Below, in pieces: positions 11,034 through 24,307 of a stretch of 64,000 nt of DNA. The stretch is from Liolophura sinensis (lineage: Eukaryota > Mollusca > Polyplacophora > Chitonida > Chitonidae). The translations under genes and the position numbers were made by a program. A model generated the notes under the pieces. That model had not been told where the DNA came from. It did not search any database and was given only the letters and a program-made list of their open reading frames with translations. Position 1 is the stretch's first letter, and each line of letters opens with the position of its first letter. Location: positions 87,749,836-87,813,835 of the forward strand of contig NC_088295.1 of assembly GCF_032854445.1 (NCBI RefSeq). Direction: 5' to 3'.

Positions 11034-14000
11034 TTAGGAGCCTGGTTGTGCTCGCTTGTCCAGACGGTTGACATGTTTTGCCGTTGATGGAGAGTTTGAC
11101 CTTGATGTCGCTTGTCCAGACGGTTGGCATGTATTGCTGGTGATTAGGAGACTGACCTTGACGTCGCTTGTCCAGACTGTTGACATGTATTGCTGGTTAT
11201 TAGAAGCCTGGTTGTGCTCGCTTGTCCAGACGGTTGACATGTTTTGCCGTTGATGGAGAGTTTGACCTTGATGTCGCTTGTCCAGACGGTTGGCATGTAT
11301 TGCTGGTGATAAGGAGTCTGACCTTGACGTCGCTTGTCCAGACTGTTGACATGTATTGCTGGTTATTAGGAGCCTGGTTGTGCTCGCTTGTCCAGATGGT
11401 TGACATGTTTTGCCATTTATGGAGAGTCTGACCTTGACGTCGCTTGTCCAGACTGTTGGCATGTATTGCTGGTGATTAGGAGACTGACTCTTGTCCTTGG
11501 TCCAGACGGTTGACATGTATTGCTGGTTATTAGGAGCCTGGTTGTGCTCGCTTGTCCAGACGGTTGACATGTTTTGCCGTTGATGGAGAGTCTAACCTTG
11601 ATGTCGCTTGTCCAGACGGTTGGCATGTATTGCTGGTGATTAGGAGTCTGACCTTGACGTCGCTTGTCCAGACTGTTGACATGTATTGCTGGTTATTAGG
11701 AGCCTTGTTGTGCTCGCTTGTCCAGACGGTTGACATGTTTTGCCGTTGATGGAGAGTTTGACCTTGATGTCGCTTGTCCAGAGGGTTGGCATGTATTGCT
11801 GGTGATTAGGAGTCTGACCTTGACGTCGTTTGTCCAGACTGTTGACATGTATTGCTGGTTATTAGGAGCCTGGTTGTGCTCGCTTGTCCAGACGGTTGAC
11901 ATGTTTTGCCATTGATGGAGAGTTTGACCTTGATGTCGCTTGTCCAGAGGGTTGGCATGTATTGCTGGTGATTAGGAGTCTGACCTTGACGTCGCTTGTC
12001 CAGAGTGTTGACATGTATTGCTGGTTATTAGGAGCCTGGTTGTGCTCGCTTGTCCAGACGGTTGACATGTTTTGCCGTTGATGGAGAGTTTGACCTTGAT
12101 GTCGCATGTCCAGAGGGTTGGCATGTATTGCTGGTGATTAGGAGTCTGACCTTGATGTCGTTTGTCCAGACTGTTGACATGTATTGCTGGTTATTAGGAG
12201 CCTGGTTGTGCTCGCTTGTCCAGACGGTTGACATGTTTTGCCATTGATGGAGAGTTTGACCTTGATGTCGCTTGTCCAGAGGGTTGGCATGTATTGCTGG
12301 TGATTAGGAGTCTGACCTTGACGTCGCTTGTCCAGAGTGTTGACATGTATTGCTGGTTATTAGGAGCCTGGTTGTGCTCGCTTGTCCAGACGGTTGACAT
12401 GTTTTGCCGTTGATGGAGAGTTTGACCTTGATGTCGCTTGTCCAGACGGTTGGCATGTATTGCTGGTGATTAGGAGACTGACTCTTGTCCTTGGTCCAGA
12501 CGGTTGACATGTATTGCTGGTTATTAGGAGCCTGGTTGTGCTCGCTTGTCCAGACGGTTGACATGTTTTGCCGTTGATGGAGAGTTTGACCTTGATGTCG
12601 CTTGTCCAGACGGTTGGCATGTATTGCTGGTGATTAGGAGACTGACCTTGACGTCGCTTGTCCAGACTGTTGACATGTATTGCTGGTTATTAGAAGCCTG
12701 GTTGTGCTCGCTTGTCCAGACGGTTGACATGTTTTGCCGTTGATGGAGAGTTTGACCTTGATGTCGCTTGTCCAGACGGTTGGCATGTATTGCTGGTGAT
12801 AAGGAGTCTGACCTTGACGTCGCTTGTCCAGACTGTTGACATGTATTGCTGGTTATTAGGAGCCTGGTTGTGCTCGCTTGTCCAGACGGTTGACATGTTT
12901 TGCCATTTATGGAGAGTCTGACCTTGACGTCGCTTGTCCAGACTGTTGGCATGTATTGCTGGTGATTAGGAGACTGACTCTTGTCCTTGGTCCAGACGGT
13001 TGACATGTATTGCTGGTTATTAGGAGCCTGGTTGTGCTCGCTTGTCCAGACGGTTGACATGTTTTGCCGTTGATGGAGAGTCTAACCTTGATGTCGCTTG
13101 TCCAGACGGTTGGCATGTATTGCTGGTGATTAGGAGTCTGACCTTGACGTCGCTTGTCCAGACTGTTGACATGTATTGCTGGTTATTAGGAGCCTTGTTG
13201 TGCTCGCTTGTCCAGACGGTTGACATGTTTTGCCGTTGATGGAGAATTTGACCTTGATGTCGCTTGTCCAGAGGGTTGGCATGTATTGCTGGTGATTAGG
13301 AGTCTGACCTTGACGTCGCTTGTCCAGACTGTTGACATGTATTGCTGGTTATTAGGAGCCTGGTTGTGCTCGCTTGTCCAGACGGTTGACATGTTTTGCC
13401 ATTGATGGAGAGTTTGACCTTGATGTCGCTTGTCCAGAGGGTTGGCATGTATTGCTGGTGATTAGGAGTCTGACCTTGACGTCGCTTGTCCAGAGTGTTG
13501 ACATGTATTGCTGGTTATTAGGAGCCTGGTTGTGCTCGCTTGTCCAGACGGTTGACATGTTTTGCCGTTGATGGAGAGTTTGACCTTGATGTCGCATGTC
13601 CAGAGGGTTGGCATGTATTGCTGGTGATTAGGAGTCTGACCTTGATGTCGTTTGTCCAGACTGTTGACATGTATTGCTGGTTATTAGGAGCCTGGTTGTG
13701 CTCGCTTGTCCAGACGGTTGACATGTTTTGCCATTGATGGAGAGTTTGACCTTGATGTCGCTTGTCCAGAGGGTTGGCATGTATTGCTGGTGATTAGGAG
13801 TCTGACCTTGACGTCGCTTGTCCAGAGTGTTGACATGTATTGCTGGTTATTAGGAGCCTGGTTGTGCTCGCTTGTCCAGACGGTTGACATGTTTTGCCGT
13901 TGATGGAGAGTTTGACCTTGATGTCGCTTGTCCAGACGGTTGGCATGTATTGCTGGTGATTAGGAGACTGACTCTTGTCCTTGGTCCAGACGGTTGACAT

Positions 14001-15503
14001 GTATTGCTGGTTATTAGGAGCCTGGTTGTGCTCGCTTGTCCAGACGGTTGACATGTTTTGCCGTTGATGGAGAGTTTGACCTTGATGTCGCTTGTCCAGA
14101 CGGTTGGCATGTATTGCTGGTGATTAGGAGACTGACCTTGACGTCGCTTGTCCAGACTGTTGACATGTATTGCTGGTTATTAGAAGCCTGGTTGTGCTCG
14201 CTTGTCCAGACGGTTGACATGTTTTGCCGTTGATGGAGAGTTTGACCTTGATGTCGCTTGTCCAGACGGTTGGCATGTATTGCTGGTGATAAGGAGTCTG
14301 ACCTTGACGTCGCTTGTCCAGACTGTTGACATGTATTGCTGGTTATTAGGAGCCTGGTTGTGCTCGCTTGTCCAGACGGTTGACATGTTTTGCCATTTAT
14401 GGAGAGTCTGACCTTGACGTCGCTTGTCCAGACTGTTGGCATGTATTGCTGGTGATTAGGAGACTGACTCTTGTCCTTGGTCCAGACGGTTGACATGTAT
14501 TGCTGGTTATTAGGAGCCTGGTTGTGCTCGCTTGTCCAGACGGTTGACATGTTTTGCCGTTGATGGAGAGTCTGACCTTGATGTCGCTTGTCCAGACGGT
14601 TGGCATGTATTGCTGGTGATTAGGAGTCTGACCTTGACGTCGCTTGTCCAGACTGTTGACATGTATTGCTGGTTATTAGGAGCCTGGTTGTGCTCGCTTG
14701 TCCAGACGGTTGACATGTTTTGCCGTTGATGGAGAGTTTTACCTTGATGTCGCTTGTCCAGAGGGTTGGCATGTATTGCTGGTGATTAGGAGTCTGACCT
14801 TGACGTCGTTTGTCCAGACTGTTGACATGTATTGCTGGTTATTAGGAGCCTGGTTGTGCTCGCTTGTCCAGACGGTTGACATGTTTTGCCATTGATGGAG
14901 AGTTTGACCTTGATGTCGCTTGTCCAGAGGGTTGGCATGTATTGCTGGTGATTAGGAGTCTGACCTTGACGTCGCTTGTCCAGAGTGTTGACATGTATTG
15001 CTGGTTTTTAGGAGCCTGGTTGTGCTTGCTTGTCCAGACGGTTGACATGTTTTGCCGTTGATGGAGAGTTTGACCTTGATGTCGCATGTCCAGAGGGTTG
15101 GCATGTATTGCTGGTGATTAGGAGTCTGACCTTGATGTCGTTTGTCCAGACTGTTGACATGTATTGCTGGTTATTAGGAGCCTGGTTGTGCTCGCTTGTC
15201 CAGACGGTTGACATGTTTTGCCATTGATGGAGAGTTTGACCTTGATGTCGCTTGTCCAGAGGGTTGGCATGTATTGCTGGTGATTAGGAGTCTGACCTTG
15301 ACGTCGCTTGTCCAGAGTGTTGACATGTATTGCTGGTTATTAGGAGCCTGGTTGTGCTCGCTTGTCCAGACGGTTGACATGTTTTGCCATTGATGGAGAG
15401 TTTGACCTTGATGTCACTTGTCCAGAGGGTTGGCATGTATTGTTGGTAATTAGGAGACTGACCCTTGTCCTTCGTCCAGACTGTTGACATATATTCCTGG
15501 TGA
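11034..15503. repeat. Three tandem 1,490-bp units
   Basis: Units starting at 11,034, 12,524 and 14,014 carry the same order of monomer variants, so they arose by recent duplication of a block of about 27 monomers (nine trimers, four bases short). The third unit departs from the others near its right end, where variants with gacccttgtccttcgtcc appear. The right boundary given is approximate. Confidence 0.85.
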
Positions 15504-18500
15504 TTAGGAGTCGGACCTTGATATCGCTGTTCCAGACGATTAACATGTATTGCTGGTGATAACGAATCTGACTATGGTCCCTGGTCCAGATGGTTAACAC
15601 GTATTGCTGGTGATTAGGAGTCGGACCTTGATATCGCTGTTCCAGACGATTAACATGTATTCCTGGTGATAACTAATCTGACTGTGGTCCCTGGTCCAGA
15701 CGGTTGACATGTATTGTTGGTGATTAGGAGTCTGACCTTGACGTCGCTTGACCAGACGGTTGGCATATATTGCTGGTGATTAGGAGTCTGACGTTGATAT
15801 CGCTGGTCCAGACGATTAACATGTATTGTTGGTGATTAGGAGACTGACTCTTGTCCTTGGTCCAGACGGTTGACATGTATTGCTGGTTATTAGGAGCCTG
15901 GCTGTGCTCGCTTGTCCAGACAGTTGACATGTTTTGCCTTTGATGGAGAGTTTGACCTTGATGTCGCTTGTCCAGACGGTTGGCATGTATTGCTGGTGAT
16001 TAGGAGTCTGACCTTGACGTCGCTTGTCCAGACTGTTGGCATGTATTGCTGGTTATTAGGAGAATGACTCTTGTGCGTGGCACAGACGGTTGACATGTAT
16101 TGCTGGTTATTAGGAGACTGGTTGTGCTCGCTTGTCCAGACGGTTGACATGTTTTGCCGTTGATGGAGAGTTTGACCTTGATGTCGCTTGTCCAGACTGT
16201 TGGTATGTATTGCTGGTGATTAGGAGACTGACTCTTGTCCTTGGTCCAGACGGTTGACATGTATTGCTGGTTATTAGGAGCCTGGTTGTGCTCGCTTGTC
16301 CAGACGGTTGACATGTTTTGCCGTTGATGGAGAGTTTGACCTTGATGTCGCTTGTCCAGACGGTTGGCATGTATTGCTGGTGATTAGGAGACTGACCTTG
16401 ACGTCGCTTGTCCAGACTGTTGACATGTATTGCTGGTTATTAGAAGCCTGGTTGTGCTCGCTTGTCCAGACGGTTGACATGTTTTGCCGTTGATGGAGAG
16501 TTTGACCTTGATGTCGCTTGTCCAGACGGTTGGCATGTATTGCTGGTGATAAGGAGTCTGACCTTGACGTCGCTTGTCCACACTGTTGACATGTATTGCT
16601 GGTTATTAGGAGCCTGGTTGTGCTCGCTTGTCCAGACGGTTGACATGTTTTGCTGTTGATGGAGAGTCTGACCTTGACGTCGCTTGTCCAGACTGTTGGC
16701 ATGTATTGCTGGTGATTAGGAGACTGACTCTTGTCCTTGGTCCAGACGGTTGACATGTATTGCTGGTTATTAGGAGCCTGGTTGTGCTCGCTTGTCCAGA
16801 CGGTTGACATGTTTTGCCGTTGATGGAGAGTTTGACCTTGATGTCGCTTGTCCAGACGGTTGGCATGTATTGCTGGTGATTAGGAGTCTGACCTTGACGT
16901 CGCTTGTCCAGACTGTTGACATGTATTGCTGGTTATTAGGAGCCTGGTTGTGCTCGCTTGTCCAGACGGTTGACATGTTTTGCCGTTGATGGAGAGTTTG
17001 ACCTTGATGTCGCTTGTCCAGAGGGTTGGCATGTATTGCTGGTGATTAGGAGTCTGACCTTGACGTCGTTTGTCCAGACTGTTGACATGTATTGCTGGTT
17101 ATTAGGAGCCTGGTTGTGCTCGCTTGTCCAGACGGTTGACATGTTTTGCCATTGATGGAGAGTTTGACCTTGATGTCACTTGTCCAGAGGGTTGGCATGT
17201 ATTGCTGGTGATTAGGAGTCTGACCTTGACGTCGCTTGTCCAGAGTGTTGACATGTATTGCTGGTTATTAGGAGCCTGGTTGTGCTCGCTTGTCCAGACG
17301 GTTGACATGTTTTGCCATTGATGGAGAGTTTGACCTTGATGTCGCTTGTCCAGAGGGTTGGCATGTATTGTTGGTAATTAGGAGACTGACCCTTGTCCTT
17401 CGTCCAGACTGTTGACATATATTCCTGGTGATTAGGAGTCGGACCTTGATATCGCTGTTCCAGACGATTAACATGTATTGCTGGTGATAACGAATCTGAC
17501 TATGGTCCCTGGTCCAGATGGTTAACAAGTATTGCTGGTGATTAGGAGTCGGACCTTGATATCGCTGTTCCAGACGATTAACATGTATTCCTGGTGATAA
17601 CTAATCTGACTGTGGTCCCTGGTCCAGACGGTTGACATGTATTGTTGGTGATTAGGAGTCTGACCTTGACGTCGCTTGTCCAGACGGTTGTCATGTATTG
17701 CTGGTGATTAGGAGACTGACTCTTGTCCTTGGTCCAGACTGTTGACATGTAGCTGGTTATTAGGAGCCTGGTTGTGCTCGCTTGTTCAGACGGTTGATAT
17801 GTTTTGTGTTGATGAGGAGTTTGACCTTGATGTCGCTTGTCCAGAAGGTTGGCATGTATTGCTGGTGATTAGGAGTCTGACCTTGACGTCGCTTGTCCAG
17901 TCTGTTGGCATGTATTGCTGGTGATTAGGAGAATGACTCTTGTGCGTGGCACAGACGGTTGACATGTATTGCTGGTTATTAGGAGACTGGTTGTGCTCGC
18001 TTGTCCAGACGGTTGACATGTTTTGCCGTTGATGGAGAGTTTGACCTTGATGTCGCTTGTCCAGAGGGTTGGCATGTATTGCTGGTGATTAGGAGACTGA
18101 CTCTTGTCCTTGGTCCAGACGGTTGACATGTATTGCTGGTTATTAGGAGCCTGGTTGTGCTCGCTTGTCCAGACGGTTGACATGTTTTGCCGTTGATGGA
18201 GAGTTTGACCTTGATGTCGCTTGTCCAGACGGTTGGCATGTATTGCTGGTGATTAGGAGACTGACCTTGACGTCGCTTGTCCAGACTGTTGACATGTATT
18301 GCTGGTTATTAGAAGCCTGGTTGTGCTCGCTTGTCCAGACGGTTGACATGTTTTGCCGTTGATGGAGAGTTTGACCTTGATGTCGCTTGTCCAGACGGTT
18401 GGCATGTATTGCTGGTGATAAGGAGTCTGACCTTGACGTCGCTTGTCCAGACTGTTGACATGTATTGCTGGTTATTAGGAGCCTGGTTGTGCTCGCTTGT

Positions 18501-20372
18501 CCAGACGGTTGACATGTTTTGCCATTTATGGAGAGTCTGACCTTGACGTCGCTTGTCCAGACTGTTGGCATGTATTGCTGGTGATTAGGAGACTGACTTT
18601 TGTCCTTGGTCCAGACGGTTGACATGTATTGCTGGTTATTAGGAGCCTGGTTGTGCTCGCTTGTACAGACGGTTGACATGTTTTGCCGTTGATGGAGAGT
18701 CTGACCTTGATGTCGCTTGTCCAGACGGTTGGCATGTATTGCTGGTGATTAGGAGTCTGACCTTGACGTCGCTTGTCCAGACTGTTGACATGTATTGCTG
18801 GTTATTAGGAGCCTTGTTGTGCTCGCTTGTCCAGACGGTTGACATGTTTTGCCGTTGATGGAGAGTTTGACCTTGATGTCGCTTGTCCAGAGGGTTGGCA
18901 TGTATTGCTGGTGATTAGGAGTCTGACCTTGACGTCGTTTGTCCAGACTGTTGACATGTATTGCTGGTTATTAGGAGCCTGGTTGTGCTCGCTTGTCCAG
19001 ACGGTTGACATGTTTTGCCATTGATGGAGAGTTTGACCTTGATGTCGCTTGTCCAGAGGGTTGGCATGTATTGCTGGTGATTAGGAGTCTGACCTTGACG
19101 TCGCTTGTCCAGAGTGTTGACATGTATTGCTGGTTATTAGGAGCCTGGTTGTGCTCGCTTGTCCAGACGGTTGACATGTTTTGCCGTTGATGGAGAGTTT
19201 GACCTTGATGTCGCATGTCCAGAGGGTTGGCATGTATTGCTGGTGATTAGGAGTCTGACCTTGATGTCGTTTGTCCAGACTGTTGACATGTATTGCTGGT
19301 TATTAGGAGCCTGGTTGTGCTCGCTTGTCCAGACGGTTGACATGTTTTGCCATTGATGGAGAGTTTGACCTTGATGTCGCTTGTCCAGAGGGTTGGCATG
19401 TATTGCTGGTGATTAGGAGTCTGACCTTGACGTCGCTTGTCCAGAGTGTTGACATGTATTGCTGGTTATTAGGAGCCTGGTTGTGCTCGCTTGTCCAGAC
19501 GGTTGACATGTTTTGCCATTGATGGAGAGTTTGACCTTGATGTCACTTGTCCAGAGGGTTGGCATGTATTGTTGGTAATTAGGAGACTGACCCTTGTCCT
19601 TCCGTCCAGACTGTTGACATATATTCCTGGTGATTAGGAGGTCGGACCTTGATATCGCTGTTCCAGACGATTAACATGTATTGCTGGTGATAACGAATCT
19701 GACTATGGTCCCTGGTCCAGATGGTTAACACGTATTGCTGGTGATTAGGAGTCGGACCTTGATATCGCTGTTCCAGACGATTAACATGTATTCCTGGTGA
19801 TAACTAATCTGACTGTGGTCCCTGGTCCAGACGGTTGACATGTATTGTTGGTGATTAGGAGTCTGACCTTGACGTCGCTTGTCCAGACGGTTGTCATGTA
19901 TTGCTGGGTGATTAGGAGACTGACTCTTGTCCTTGGTCCAGACGGTTGACATGTAGCTGGTTATTAGGAGCCTGGTTGTGCTCGCTTGTTCAGACGGTTG
20001 ATATGTTTTGTGTTGATGAGGAGTTTGACCTTGATGTCGCTTGTCCAGAAGGTTGGCATCTATTAATGGTGATTAGGAGGCTGACTCTTGTCCTTGGTCC
20101 AGACGGTTGGCATGTATAGCTGGTAAATAGGAGTCTGACCTTCTCTCGTCAAGACTGATGACATGTATTGCTGGTGATTAGGAGTCTGGCTGTGGTTGCT
20201 TCTCCAGACCGTTGACATGTATTGCTGGTGATTAGGGAGTCTGGCCTTGATTTCCGTGGTCAAGACGGTTGGCATGTATTGCTGGTTATTAGCAGAATGG
20301 CTGTGGTCACTGGTCAAAACGGTTGATATGTATTGCTGGTGATTAGGAGCCTGACTCAGTGGTTGCTTGTTC

Positions 20373-21108
20373 CAAACCCGATTTTGTACTAGATAATTTT
20401 CAGGATAATAGAATCTGTGCCATATCCACCCACTGCATAATCCCTATAACAGTGAAAACTTTGTCACTTATATAGTTATCACACACCTGAAAACAAACAG
20501 TGCAAACCCTCCTCACGTCGCTCCATGACATAAATGGATAGTCTAACGACCAGCGATTGAGTTCCGGCCTCCAAAGTGGCTTGTTCATCGCACATTTCTT
20601 ATACTGTACCACAGAGTCTCCATGAGAGCGCTAACAGATTTCCGTGGGTTAGATGTTATATTTCAAAGTTTTCTATACAATATCCGTTGTTTTTCTCTGA
20701 AATCATCTGAAGAGTTTCTCACAAGAGAGGTTCGTGAAACAGTGCCAAAATAATATTTCTGCAATACTGCAATCCATATAAATGTCAAACGCAAAGCACC
20801 TCTGTTTGAAAATGATAATCTTTCAAACATTTTTGAAACATCGGGGAAACTAATTCTAGTATGAAGTTATAGAAGTTACAAGATGAATTTGTAACTTCTA
20901 ACTAAAGGTCTGTAATATTTTAATCACATTGTGGCGATGTTCCTTCTTTGCTTTGATTTTTTTATATCACAAGATATTTACAACATATTGACGTTAGATG
21001 ATACTTGGAAAGGCGTGAATTAAACCCCTGAGGGCTTGTTCTATCCCTGTTAAAACTTTAATAGCATTTGTTTTCAAGGAATTGAGATAAAGGTGAAAAT
21101 CAGTAATG
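20373..21108. repeat. Satellite trailer segment, copy 1
   Basis: Begins with cccgattttgtactag and is found again after the arrays at 30,661-31,085 (shorter) and 54,638-55,370. No gene is seen in it. A 70-codon open frame on the minus strand (20,400-20,612) has no recognisable domain. The trailer passes into the 3' end of a minus-strand LINE. Confidence 0.65.
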
Positions 21109-21480
21109 TTAATGATGTTTTGCCCACAAATACTCCTGTCTGCAGTGCATAAGAAAAAAAATTTGTAGACTAAGCCACCATTTTAATAAAGCATAGTTTA
21201 AGGTTCCTTCTGTAAGCAGATGAGGACGGACATACTTTACGATTGTGAGGCAATTTATTCCATTGGCGTGACCTTTGGTGCACAGGGGAAAAGAAGAGAG
21301 ATTTGTTCTATCAAATGAGCGAATTAGGTTTAGTGTAGAATGTCTGGTTGTGTGATGATGAATATTTTGTATCCTTTCGAATATCGAGTGGAAAAAAACC
21401 TGGTATGGTAAGGTGGGGAATCGGCCCATGTGCAAGAAACTGTGCACCTCAAGATTCGAAACAGACTATAACCGTGAGTG
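21109..21480 (-). mobile_element. LINE 3' end (post-RT region)
   Basis: On the minus strand the frame has H-H-T-T-R-H followed by G-H-A-N-G-I-N and a terminal L-L-K-W-W-L-S, matching the C-terminal end of CR1/Jockey-type LINE polyproteins (TR motif, a G-x-x-x-W-N-like motif with Trp replaced here, then an FK..L block). It is separated from the endonuclease part of the same LINE family (22,226-23,724) by a stretch without RT motifs. The homologous piece at 55,400-55,755 runs into the assembly gap. Confidence 0.6.
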
Positions 21481-22225
21481 ACAGGCATTGACACACTCGT
21501 AAGGCCACTTTTTCTCCAGTTGAGTTTTACTCTTCTTTTCCTGTTATATAACACACATGTGAAAAAATAGTATCCTGTTTCAATCATACTGAAATAATAT
21601 TTTGCATTAGACACGGTAGAGTGGGGAAAATCACTGCACTACAATTGTAACTTTCTGAAACATCCCTAAGCTACATGCATGCACCAATCAATTAGCTGCG
21701 CTCCGTATATTAGTATTAATGATAGACAAACGAAAACCTGTACTCTCAACAACGATCCACATATAATTTCGCTATGGTTGCCACACGTTAATTAATACCA
21801 TACCTTAACCATTATCCATTCTAATTCTTTATAACCTGAAATATTCGTTAGTACGGCGGAAAACACCAATCAAAAAAATAAATAAATAATCTTTTACAAC
21901 ACTAATTTAACGCAAAACGGCCTATATCTTTACTCACACAAAAGTGTGCTTCCAAAGAAAGAAATAAGAACCACAGAGAGTCGAATTCTTCCTAGAAGTA
22001 CAACCTGTTCGCCACACTGACATTGTTAGTTGACTTTATAATGAAGGGTTCCTGGCATACCATGGTCTAAAATATTTTAGACTTGCCAAAATATAAACAA
22101 ACTTGGTCACATTATAAAGTTTATGTTTTAGATATGAAGACAAACGTTAACCAAAATGAAACTTTGACAGTACCTAGAAATACACACAACAAGAAATACA
22201 ACTTTGAGTAGAACGATTTTTTGAA
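21481..22225. other. No gene seen; short SINE tail at 21,840-21,890
   Basis: AT-rich sequence in which the central reverse transcriptase of the LINE would be expected but is not seen. The piece at 21,840-21,890 carries gtacggcggaaaacaccaat and an AAAT tail, the last part of the common SINE on the plus strand. Confidence 0.5.
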
Positions 22226-23724
22226 TTAACGTTGTTCCTCATACTGTAAACTAAGAGCACATAGTCTCGTCTGAAGTAAAAATAGGCGTTTTTCATCGAG
22301 AGAAGATTTTATACCATCTATACCACTTGCTTCATTTTTTAGATTAGAAACAATATTTACAATTTTTGTTTGGGTGCATGGCTCAGAAACAAAGTCTGAC
22401 CTGAAAGGTTCCGCGAGATAGTCCTGAAAGCTTTTACTTGGCTGTGGTAAACTATGATCAAGTGTTAGAGCTATACTTGAGACGTAATCATTGAAGCTAT
22501 CAAATATTGTTTGGGAATCTGACGTTATACGATTGTTAATGTTAAAAGTGTTAGACAACTTCCCTGATTTGGTTTCGTTCGTGAGTTCATTAGCTGTTTT
22601 CCATGTACCGTTAATGTTATTACTGGCCTTAATAAATCGTTCTTCCCAGCATTGTTTCTTTGCTGTACGCAGGATATGATTCAATTTATTTCTGTACTTT
22701 TAGATCGAACTCAACAGTTATGTCGATGTTTTTATTATATATCTGTAATCTATACAGTATGTTTTTTTCCTCCTGTACAGAGGTGGGAAAAGCATAACTT
22801 ATCCAGGGCTTGGTGATTTTAACATTGTTCATTGCTACTTTAATAAGGAGAATACATTCATTATTTGTATATATAAAATCGTTTTAAGAATAAGTCTAAA
22901 GCCTTATCCACATCCGCTATTTCTGACGGGTGAGTCCAGTTTTGTTGCTCATTTTTGTAACAAATTGTAATTTTTGCTCGGGAGTTACTCCCCTACACAT
23001 AATATCGCAGTCCCTGCGTGCGCTGAGGACATTCTGGTGGTCGATATGGAAAACATGAAAATGATTGGTTGCATCCGAGAGGAGAATTCCTGCCAAGATA
23101 TTTGTTTCATAAAGGCTGGTAAAAATATTGTCATTTAAGGTGCCACTATTAGATTTTATTCTTGTCGCTTTTGTAAATTCGGGGAAATAATAATAGGATT
23201 TCATTGTTTCTTGAAACTGTTGACATGGGTAGTGTTTGTCCGTTTTGAACAGTTTGATATTAATATCTCCCATGATCACACATTTGGCATTTTCAAGTCT
23301 GCATAGTTTTCAGAGCTGCATGTAAGTATGAATCGAGACTTCAACTGATTCATTTGGGCGTCGATAAATGACAGCCATTATATATTTCTGTCCGCAGATG
23401 TAAGTTTCCACAACCAAGGATTCATATTCCCCATTATCGCCTATCCGAGACAGATCGTCAAGAACAACCAGAATTACTCCACTGTTTGTTTAAATACAGA
23501 CCAACACCTATGCACTTTCGGTTGTTTCTATTAACACTAAAGGTTTCATATCCATTAATTTCAAAGAGTCTACAAGTTACTGGATCCAGCCAGTATTCCG
23601 ATATGCCGATAGCTGAAAAATCAAAACTTAGACAACGTATTGTTCCTACTATCTCTGAATAATGTTTCAATAAGCTTCGTGCTTTGAAGGAGTGACTAGC
23701 TGCTGGCAACAGATTGTTTACCAA
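22226..23724 (-). mobile_element. Degenerate CR1/Jockey-type LINE, endonuclease and linker (copy 1)
   Basis: Reading leftwards: 23,724-23,458 gives the endonuclease start (A-R-S-L-L-K-H-Y, then I-G-I-S-E-Y-W-L and N-G-Y); 23,279-22,917 gives M-G-D-I-N-I-K-L and a T-L-N-D-N-I-F-T block, and then L-S-D-A-T-N-H where the catalytic S-D-H motif would be; 22,684-22,226 gives the linker to the reverse transcriptase, ending with N-E-A-S-G-I-D-G-I-K. Stops and frameshifts separate these pieces. Related copies at 31,134-33,860 and 38,830-41,490 keep more of the RT. Such elements nick the target and reverse-transcribe their RNA in place; this copy cannot. Confidence 0.72.
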
Positions 23725-23784
23725 TGGCTGAATATAAAGTTTCAGTTGAGTTACAATCAGCTTGATGTGAGCTAATATCGGATC

Positions 23785-23905
23785 CAGGACAAAAGCCCCA
23801 GCTTACAAAAACCCCGCGGGCAGAAGTCCCGTGGACAAAAGAACGGAGAACAACCCCGGCGGGGAAAAACCCCGGCCGACAAAAAGCCCCGTCGTCTTAA
23901 TGAAC
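23785..23905. repeat. GC-rich minisatellite (cggacaaaaaccccgg type)
   Basis: Short degenerate units of about 15-16 bp, with ggacaaaa and ccccg cores, in an otherwise AT-rich setting. Better preserved versions lie at 33,930-34,030 and 41,555-41,650, each next to the 5' end of the minus-strand LINE. The later two have an inverted partner about 220-340 bp to the right; here the partner is not seen. Confidence 0.65.
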
Positions 23906-24047
23906 GGACAAAACATATCCGAAAATCTAACTAACATGATGTTGAATATTTGTTGACAGAATTCATATAATGTGACTTTGTTTTCCATCTAAAAAATTGT
24001 CATCAAAGCGTATCCTACTATGTCCCTCAGCTTTCCTCTCCAATACC

Positions 24048-24307
24048 GACCTCAGTCGGTTAGCGCGCAAGCCCAGCATAATGACCCAGGACTCCCTCAG
24101 CAATGCGGTCGCTGTGCGGACATGCCCAGCTCATGCTGGCTTCCTCTCCGGCTGTACGTGGGAAGGTCTTTCAGCAACCTGCAGATAGTCGTGGTTTTCC
24201 CCCGAGCTCTGCCCGGTTTCCACCCATCATAATGCTAGCCGCCGTCGTATAAGTGAAATATTCTTGAGTACGACGTAAAACACCAATCAAATAAATAAAT
24301 AAATAAA
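24048..24307 (+). mobile_element. tRNA-derived SINE, plus strand
   Basis: Starts in the tRNA-like head (cctcagtcggttagcgcgc), has the agctcatgctggcttcctct body and the ccgccgtcgtataagtgaaa 3' domain, and ends with AAAT repeats. The copies of this cassette at 34,1xx and 41,8xx have no SINE here, so the insertion is private to the first cassette. Confidence 0.87.

Larger units (their letters stand above)
8263..20372. repeat. 12.1-kb higher-order satellite array
   Basis: About 220 monomers of 54-56 bp, each starting near gtccagacggttgacatgta and containing attaggag. In the core three monomer types (54, 56 and 56 bp) alternate to give a 166-bp trimer; for example equivalent points fall at 9,683, 9,849 and 10,015. 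A recognisable 537-bp block occurs at 9,165, 11,034, 12,524, 14,014, 16,274 and 18,143. Longer units repeat at 1,490 bp, and 8,641 to about 12,400 repeats at 15,750 to about 19,510 (offset 7,109). The outer 300-400 bp on each side are degenerate 54-bp monomers like those of the short arrays elsewhere. Reading frames stay open on both strands over many monomers, but this follows from the repeat and is not taken as coding. Confidence 0.98.

Noticed and set aside
8337-20317. Dozens of overlapping open frames on both strands in the satellite, up to 178 codons
   Set aside because: They follow from the monomer sequence being free of stops in several frames. The 166-bp trimer shifts frame at every turn, frames on both strands overlap completely, and there is no start, splice or promoter context.
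8263-20372. CRISPR array
   Set aside because: Monomers are contiguous variants of one sequence, with no constant repeat separated by unrelated spacers, no cas genes, and the setting is eukaryotic.
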